NCBI RefSeq assembly: GCF_000002235.5 | Contig: NW_022145604.1 | Span: forward strand, 4,118,339-4,182,338 | From: Strongylocentrotus purpuratus | Taxonomy: Eukaryota > Echinodermata > Echinoidea > Camarodonta > Strongylocentrotidae | DNA: 64,000 nucleotides | Direction: 5' to 3' | Shown: positions 31,005 through 39,500 of the stretch, piece by piece | How positions within the stretch are numbered: the stretch's first letter is position 1 | How the letters are laid out: the number at the start of each line of letters is the position of its first letter | The notes under the pieces: model-generated | What the model was told of the DNA's origin: nothing | The model's database searches: none | Seen by the model: the letters and a program-made list of their open reading frames with translations, nothing else | Program-made: the position numbers and the translations under genes

Positions 31005-31197
31005 CAGGGGCGTACGCAGGATTTTTTCAAGGGGGGGGGGGGTTTAAAATCGGGCCCAAAATATTTTGCTCCCGAAAAATTTAAAATCGCGCCGGCCGAA
31101 AAGTCGCTCAGTGGGGGGGGGGGGGGGTTTAAAATCGGGCCAAAAATATTTTGCTCCCGAAAAATTTAAAATCGCGCCGGCCGAAAAGTCGCTCAGT

Positions 31198-31228
<31 letters not shown>

Positions 31229-31470
31229 AAGCGGACACTTTTTTTTTTTTGGTCTCAAAATTTTTCTTCATTGGAGGAAGGGTAAGGTCACCTTTTTTAG
31301 GTTAGCCGTGGGCATATTTTTTTTTTTTTTTTTTAAATAATAATAAAAAAAAAAAAAAAAATCCAAAGGGGGGGGGGGGGGTTTAGGTTTTTTTAAGGGG
31401 GATTTACACACATAAAAATACCAAAGGGGGGGGTTTAAACCCCAAAACCACCCCCCTGCGTACGCCCCTG
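31005..31470. mobile_element. hAT-like MITE, G-tract family (second copy)
   Basis: The ends CAGGGGCGTACGCAGG and CCTGCGTACGCCCCTG are exactly inverted, and CATAGGCC flanks both sides (30997-31004, 31471-31478). The interior matches the element at 26752 (ATTTTTTCAAGGGGG, TTACACACATAAAAATACC). It additionally has an internal tandem duplication of about 80 bp (GGTTTAAAATCGGGC through GTCGCTCAGTGG, twice). Confidence 0.88.
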
Positions 31471-31836
31471 CATAGGCCTGCATCATTCCATGGCAATTTT
31501 CCATGTTTCTTTCAGCTTATTTCTTACTTCTTTTCTTTCCAATCAACTAATTCCTCCGCATGCATTAATCCCATACCTACCATCAACCATGCCTAAGTTT
31601 TTTTTAGGGAAGGGGATCCCGTAAAGTAATGTTGACATTGTAAGAAATAAACATGAGAAATATTTCATTGTAGGTTACTTTAAAGTCAACCTCTTTCTTT
31701 ATCGCCCATTCACATCAGTTCCCTAAAGGAAATGCTGGAATATATATGTCCCTCTTTTTCTCATCTTTCTTCCTTTTCTCTTCCCCTTCCTTTTTTTCTT
31801 CTGCCAGTTTCTTCCCCTTTTCCCTTTTCCCCAGGT

Positions 31837-32040
31837 AGCAAGCCCATATGGGGCCTATATGGGGATGATCTGGGTCACTTGTGCCATATGGGCTAAATGG
31901 AACCCATATACGTATCCCATAAGGGGCCAGTATTTTAGTAACCTATATGGGATCTATCTGGGCCAGCCCTTATGGGTCCTAGATGGGAATGAGCTGGGCG
32001 TACACATATGGGTAGAATGTGAATATGCCCATATGGGTAA
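31837..32040. repeat. CCCATATGGG palindromic-motif repeat
   Basis: Variants of CCCATATGGG (GGCCTATATGGG, GTGCCATATGGG, AACCTATATGGG, GCCCTTATGGG, ACACATATGGG, GCCCATATGGG) recur roughly every 15-30 bases, with GATCTGGG-like spacers. It directly abuts a LINE fragment, and an open frame runs across the junction by chance. Confidence 0.7.
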
Positions 32041-32044
32041 CACA

Positions 32045-32780
32045 CACCTGCTGCGTCTGCAGTTTAAGCAGGATGAGATCATGCAAGAACAGAGGAGGGA
32101 CAACCTGCGGCTGACTGGCCTGGAGGAGAACGAGGAGGAGTCGGAAGATGCTCTTGCGGATAGGGTTTGCAAAGTCGCCAGGGAGGTCGGTGTCGACATC
32201 CAGCCGACCGATATTTCTTCGTGTCATCGGCCCGGGAAGAAGAGAGAAGGAGGGAGGAGCAGGCAGGCCATTGTCCGATTTGTTTCGCTGAGAAAGCGAG
32301 ACCGTCTCTACGATGGACGGTTCCGGTTGAAGGGGAAGGATGGAATTGAGGGGTTTTATCAATGAAGACCTCACACCACTAAGATTCTCTGTCTTGATGA
32401 GAGCAAAGGTGACCCCTGCCGTGAAAAGTGTATCAACCAAATACGGAAGCATCGTCTGCAAACTTCAAGATGATGCCTACGTCATCCGGAGCCCGGATGA
32501 TCTCTTTGAACTCGGAGTTGACAATGTCCAATACGGCGATTTTAAGCTCCATTTCCTTGCCGAGTATGTTTCACTCAATTTTGAGGCTATGTTAGATTTC
32601 CAAATATTTCATTATGTTCGATATTAACGAAGACATTAATTTGTTTGATATTGACTCTTTTGAATTAACCCCATTTGAATTTGATAACAGATTATGTCCA
32701 AAGTTCCCAAAAGCTTTTACGATTTCTCATATAAATATTAGGTCTTTAAATACGAATATTGATGCCTTAAGATTATAGAA
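32045..32780 (+). mobile_element. LINE fragment: ORF1 end and ORF2 start
   Basis: The frame to 32365 reads QEQRRDNLRLTGLEENEEE, ISSCHRPGKKREGGRSRQA and FVSLRKRDRLYDGRFRLKG, the shape of an L1/CR1-type ORF1 RNA-binding protein. The next frame (32340-32627) continues GFYINEDLTPLRFSVLMRA-like text, so the coding is broken by a frame change near 32350. About 100 bases on, FTISHINIRSLNTNIDALRL is the start of a CR1-group endonuclease. The copy stops at about 32780 and lacks everything downstream. Confidence 0.7.
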
Positions 32781-33408
32781 AGAAGAATATAGATTTACCC
32801 AGAGACAGAATTTTCCTCAGAATCGGGTAAGTGATGAAAATATAGACGAAGGATCGGCAAGTTTGCCGTCATATGAGTCCATTCCGAAAGATTTTTGACT
32901 TACCGACAAGGGTCTTGAAATCTTCATTTTGGTACCAACTGATTAATATCTTGCAAATTATGAAATTTCCTTCTTTTTAAAGATCGTATTTTTTGAAAAA
33001 AAATCAGCTGTAAAACCCTGTAAGGATAAGCACAATTTTTTGTGGTAAAAAAAACAGTGAGCATGCGCAGTTCTGCCCAGGAAAAAATAGTGAAAACTAT
33101 TTGGAGCTCTGACAGAGATTTTTGTTTCATTTTGTTTTATCACGTGAGCACCAATTGACCAATCATGTATTATAAAACACATGAATATTCATAGAAGGGA
33201 TATTATAGTGCATATATTTATTTATAAACATCAAATATATTTCAATTGCGCTTAATTTTCTTTAAAACATCGAATATATTTGGTTGTTTTCCCTATGGCA
33301 TGCCATAGACACGTCCATGTTTCAGCAAATGATGTATCGTGTGGAACTAGCATAAAGACACTTTTAGAAAATACCTGATTTCAACTGCCTATAAAGTGTT
33401 GCTTATAC

Positions 33409-33597
33409 TTATCTCGGAAAGCATCAAAGCATGGATGAATTCAAGTTCTTCCTTACTGTGGACCGACACCAAATCGGCTGCTATCAAGTCTGAATTGACG
33501 CATTCATAACGCGCTCCGTCAAAGTGTTCCCGTATGGGAACATACTGGTAACAACTGTGGTTGAAGAAGTGCCATTCAGGTTGACAAAGACGTGAGG
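33409..33597 (-). CDS. Gene B exon 4: CTLD N-terminal half
   Basis: This 189-nt phase 1-1 exon follows TTTATTGCAG. It reads ASRLCQPEWHFFNHSCYQY, then VPIREHFDGARYECVN, then ADLVSVHSKEELEFIHAL and ends before GTATAA. C-x-P-W--F-SCY, ARY-C and LVSVHS-EE are the standard first half of a C-type lectin domain. It keeps the canonical ARYEC that gene A has changed to a different spacing. Confidence 0.87.
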
Positions 33598-36500
33598 CTG
33601 CAATAAATGTATATGATATATAATAACAAAATAAACAACTAATACAAAAGCAAAGTATTAACCAACAAATAACGAGATCTTCCATAAACAAATACACGCC
33701 TATTTTAAGGCTCTGTCATTATAAAACTTAATTACTTATCCCATTTGACATAAAACGTTTTTTCTTCATAAGTTTAGGCGTTTATTACAAACTACAGTTT
33801 ATATCTTCCTTTACAGAAAATACCTAAACTTCAGTTCAGTTCACATCAGTTCAGTTTATTGATATCATTATTTCGCAGCCTCGACTGAATTGCATGACAA
33901 TTTACAATAAAAACATATAATATTCTTTCGCAATTTTAAAATGAAGATGTTCTTGGCATGATGTAATGCCTTTTTGCATGACATGGTTGCAACTATTTTC
34001 TTGAAAATGTGACATACCAGTTGAAGTGATACGGGTACCATGCACCAAGCTTTCGTTGTAAAGATTTCTTAAATCAATAACAAAACCTTACCTTTTCAGT
34101 GAGGAAAAATCATAGCTGAGAAGGTGGCAAATATATTTGGTGAAAAATGTATAACATGAGAACAATAATATCGAAACTAATCCATTCAAAAACACTAAAA
34201 TATAACAGTTTACACATCTATTTCATTCATGAGAATCCTTTATCTCAGAAGAGCACCAACTTATTCATGCAATTTGCGTTCTGGCGATTGTAGTACAAAC
34301 GATAATAGCAGGTGAATGGAATGCTTCATCAATACACACACCTGGGAAGGAATTATCCATAACTTTGAGTCCATTCACTTGATAAACGGCTTCACATACC
34401 ACGTCACATTATCAAGAAAATGGCGATGCCCAAGAATTCTAAAATGTATCAATGTCTGATAGGGAATGTTACAACAGCCTTTAATATAGACTGACTTCCG
34501 TCGATAACACCTTGTTCCGTCTGTGCATAACTTTTATGAGCATATGGTGGCATTTCACTGCCCTTTTTTGCGAAATATTTTCAAACTTTGCGAAACTGGT
34601 ATTTGTTCCTTCAAAATGGCATTGAAAAGGACAATGATTTTTTTTTTTGGCAAAAAGATCAAGGACAATGTCGCGAAATTATTCCGCTCTCAAATTGTTA
34701 ACGTCACGAAATTACTTAACGCCTCTCTTTTTTAAAAGTTCACTTTACTATGAGGCCGGTGAAGCTCTAACATATTCCATGTACCTCATTTACCTATTTT
34801 GTATGGCATGAGTCATAATTTATTTAGAAAAGTTCTGTATTTTATATATCTAAATCTTCGGATGTATAATGGTACAATATATTACTATATGCATTTTGTC
34901 ATGTTATTACAAAAAGAAAAACGAGTGTTTCTGCTGGAAATAACACTGCATTGTAAATTGATTTATGCAGTATATAATGTTTACAAACATTGAAAATTGA
35001 TTTAAATGATATATATGTTTCCAAACAGAATATTGATGTAATTCAATGAAGTTTAATAAATACAATACAATACAATACATATTACAGTTTATTAACATAT
35101 TTCAATGAATGGATGTTTCTTTCCTGCTGGCGAAAGAGTGACGAGTTATTCCAATACAGAACTACGAAACTACAGAACTACAAAACCTGGATTCCTGCAT
35201 GCATATGCATTACTTTACGAACTGTCTTAATTTAACATGCCATCATGACTAACATGACTAATATGAAATGCAGAGTATAAGATGTTTTAGGTTCTTACCG
35301 CATGTTGGACCGTGAAAATCCGGAGGGCAGACACATTCAAAGCCGTCTAATGTCTCAAGACAGGTGCCACCATTTCTACAGGGCATAGACAGACAGTCTA
35401 TCGTAGTTTTCAACGAGGGCAGAGGGTGATGGCAGGATTGAAAGGTAAATTACTTCAAAATATTTGAATAAGGCAACATAAATGTAATTCGTAGTTTCTC
35501 GCCCCTCCCCCTTTTTTTTCCTGCCGGCCTCATAATTTTTTTGTTACGATGTTTTGTTTTTAGACAATGGGCAACACTTATTAATGCATTGTTGCTCTGC
35601 AAAATTGCCCACATTTCCGAAATAGGAGAAAATTTGATTAAATCAACAAAACTTTCATGCTTCATGGCTTCGTAGTCGGTGTGCAGAGCACTTGGCTTTC
35701 AACAAAAATTAGTAAATTTCATTATTTTCAGTTGGGGAAACTTCACATCATACGCCAATTCATTTGTAGGCCTACTATATAATCCATCTTCCTAATTGCT
35801 TACAAACATTCTCTGAAAATGTTGTAAAAGCTTGAACAGAGTCCACTTTTATCTACATATCTGGCCTATATATAGTTACAACACTACAACAAAACCAGTC
35901 AATTATACATACCTGGCATGCTACATATCACGGTATTGATGACATCCGAATAATAAGAGACACGTTGGTGCCACATTGCAATCCCATCGGTCGTTCTGAC
36001 TATGGATTTCGTTACCATACGAACGGTGTCTCCATTTCCCGACTTTCTTGTGACGCCACAGAATGAAGGTTTGATATATTGACAGCCTTCAGATAATATA
36101 ATTCCTGAAAATATGTAAACACGTTTTGCCGTGATTTGAAAATGCATTCTCGTCATATCATGAATGGATACAAGCTATAGTCGGGTCAAGATATGGTTTG
36201 ACCCCAAAAAATTGCAACAAAAGGTTTTTCAACGGTTTCTAGTAGTATTCGACCTCAGGAATAACATACTAAAATTATACCCAAATCGAAGGTTCAGAGA
36301 GCTGTTATTTTCAAGATGGCGTCCAAGATGGCCGCCGATACCTACAAATGGCCATAAATCACTTATTATCCATCCTAGAGACTTAATTTTGGTGTCTATC
36401 CCATGGTTTTGGTGGTCAGAGAATCCCTTGAGACAAGTAAGAATGGTTTGTGATGGTCTAGGAAACCCCAAAATCCAAGATGGCGTCCGAAATGGCCGCC

Positions 36501-39500
36501 ATACCATAAAAATGGCCATAAGTCACTTATTATCCATCAGAAAGACATAATTGGGGTGTCTATGCTATGGTTTTCGGGGTCATAGAATCCACTAGGATAA
36601 GTTAGAACGTTAAGCAGTAGTTCAGGAAACCGCGAAATCCAAAATGGCGTCCAAAGGGCCACAAAACCACTAAGAGTTCTCAATAGAGGGCGCACTTTAT
36701 AAACAGGAAATGAACTTATATTGTTTCTCTCTCACCCTTATGGTGTCACCGACCCCCCCCCCCAGAAAAAGGGTCAACTCAACTATTGACAGGTCATTGT
36801 CAACACTGAGGGGGTGGCCGAGGGGGGGGGGGGTGTCAAAGACAAAGTAACAACTTAATAATAATAATATCTAGACACACATTCATAATACCTACCATAC
36901 AATTAAAAATGTTTTAAACCTCGTGTTGTTCATGTCATCTTATAGCGGATACACATGCGAATCTTCATGTTCCTTCGTTTTGATAAGGAATGTACTTTAG
37001 TGAGGAAAAATCATCTTCTGCTTCACTATCAATTAACTCGTTCTATTGATTGTGGCATACATCAAGTTGGCAAGGTCCACACACACACTGTTACATGGTA
37101 GTCTGTAACATCTGCAGGTACAACAAGGTGTGCTACAAGCAGTACAGCAGATGCAACGAATCAACTTTAGAAGATTACTAGATACAGCCTCCGTATTCAG
37201 CATCATTGTCCTCTAATTTCCAGCCCCTGTCTGTGACGTCCATGTCTTATGATTCACTCTCAATCCATGCCATGACTTGGTAGTATGTTCTCAGGGAATG
37301 GAATTCGATGGAGGCTGGCGTAAGAGGGAGTCGCATTGGCAATTTTCTTGACAAACAAGTTGTATGGTAATGATGCAACTGAGTCATTACAGCAGCAACC
37401 AAACATGAAAGACATTGCCTTGATACCAAGTTCCTCTATTAGTTCATGTGGCTGACTTGGAAGAAGGAAAGTACTAGCACTGGATTCTTAAGTGGGGCTG
37501 CATTTCACAAGCTTCTGGAAGACTGCTCTCTTTCCGATTCCTATATCATGGAAGTCGAATCACAACCAGTGTAGGCATGTCGAAAAAGTAGTTATGAGCA
37601 TACACTTTCAACTGCTTAATGTTATACACCTTCGGAGCCTTGGCTGCATTCCCTGCTATCTACATCCTCGTAATGCAAGAGTAACACCAATAGGTCAGTG
37701 CCTTCTTGAATCAGAGTAGTCGACTGACGACGAGAAGAATTCACTACAGCTGTAGAAATATGTACATCTGCATCCCCGGATACATTGCTGACGGTGCAAT
37801 TACTCTTCCTCAGTTCCTCACTAATGAGATTTATGAGTCCCTGCTTATTGCAGTCTCTTGATAAAAACTCATCCTTCTTGCCTGAGAATACTGTGTCTGC
37901 ATTGAATCTGACAACTGGATGGGCATTCTGCCTATACGTCGCTGGTGTTTTTTTTTTTTTTAATGATTTTTTTTGATAATTTTTTTTGGTGATAATAATT
38001 TTTTTTTCCGTGTTTTTTGATATTATAATCTGTTTAAAGCTTATCTGCCGTAGTTTACAGGAGGGATTAGACTGCCCTGCAAGGTCACTGGACAGATGGT
38101 TATCTCATCAACTCAGCTCTCAGTTAACATAAGGAAAAGAGGATCATGGGGGACCAATGGTCACCGATTAGGCATTGTTTGTTATATAGAGGGCGCAAGT
38201 AGCTACAGGTAGTGCAGTGGGCCTTTAAAAAAACTTTACAAATTCTATATTTTTTTATCTTTTTATTTTTTAAAAGTTTAGTTTAATGTGCACTGACAAT
38301 TTTTTCATGTTTTTATTTTAATTTCATGATAAGCTAAAAATCATGAGTCCGATAAAAAAAATTACCGGACCCATGATTTTGCCATGCATCCGGTAAATCT
38401 GTAAAATAACAAAATGTTGTATTTTGACAATTTTTGGGGCCCCATCTTATAAAACAGTAGCCTTTAAACAAGGCCACTTGTCTGATAAACGCCGAGCGAC
38501 TAAAACGAGACTAATCGCGAAAAACCCAATTGAACGCGAGAGCGAGGAGCCCATCCTAGTGGCCTTTATCAATCTGATTTGGATTTCTTATGTTAACCCT
38601 TGTCTCCGACTAGAATTCGCTCCAGAAAATGGAGCGTTCAATCAGCGAACGTATACGTCAGCATAGTAGTATCCATCGCACACACACACCCACACAGTAA
38701 ACTCTACGTAGTGCGAACATGGACCTACATGCTATGAACTATTACGTACGTGCTAAGGCCAACTGGGAGATCGCCGTTCTGATTGGTCAATAAATCCAAA
38801 GTAGGCGTATTGGCATGTTAATATGTATCTATGAATAATTCATGCGCAGCAGTGAAACCCACTTTCCAAAAGGCCTCGTGACGTTCCGTCACTCGGTCGC
38901 GCGTTCACTCCGGGTATCTAGACTCATCTCAGCCGCTTAGAGTCACGAGGCCTTGTCAAAAGGCTAATAAAACAGATGATGCACAGGTTTAATTCGTGGG
39001 TCGGTGCATGGAATTGTGTGCACGCGGTACCTTTGAATTTGGTCTAAAACCATTCACAGGTACCTTGTGCACACAATCCCTACCGACGCACTCAAACCTG
39101 TGCATCATATTTTGTATACTGTGCCAACGTGCTGCGTCCTCTCAAAATACAAATTGTTAGCACGCGCTATACCTACCCCTACGATGCCGTTAATAGAACC
39201 TGAATATCAAACTTTAGTATATGAACTGAAAGATGGCGCCCTTTCACCCCCCAAAAAAGGTTCAGTATGTGAGTTGAATGTTCAGATTTCTATGTGTCCC
39301 CAAATTCCTTAGCACACAGTGGTACAGTGTGAAAATAGCCTTCAACGCACTATGAACATGACGGACAAAGAAAGAGGACAAAATATACACTTCCTCATTC
39401 TACCCTCAACAATTGCTGTGGTAGACAAAGGAACATTCCTTCTCTGCTATTATGTAAAAATGTGTAGAACAGGTGAATATGCATGTGACACCTGTTCTAC

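Noticed and set aside
31859-32040. N-terminal part of a 168-codon plus-strand frame
   Set aside because: This part is the CCCATATGGG repeat read through by chance into a LINE ORF1 fragment.
33409-33420. AT-AC (U12-type) donor at the end of CTLD exon 4
   Set aside because: GAGATAAGT looks tempting, but it does not fit the U12 donor consensus; the conserved GTATAA is the simpler choice.
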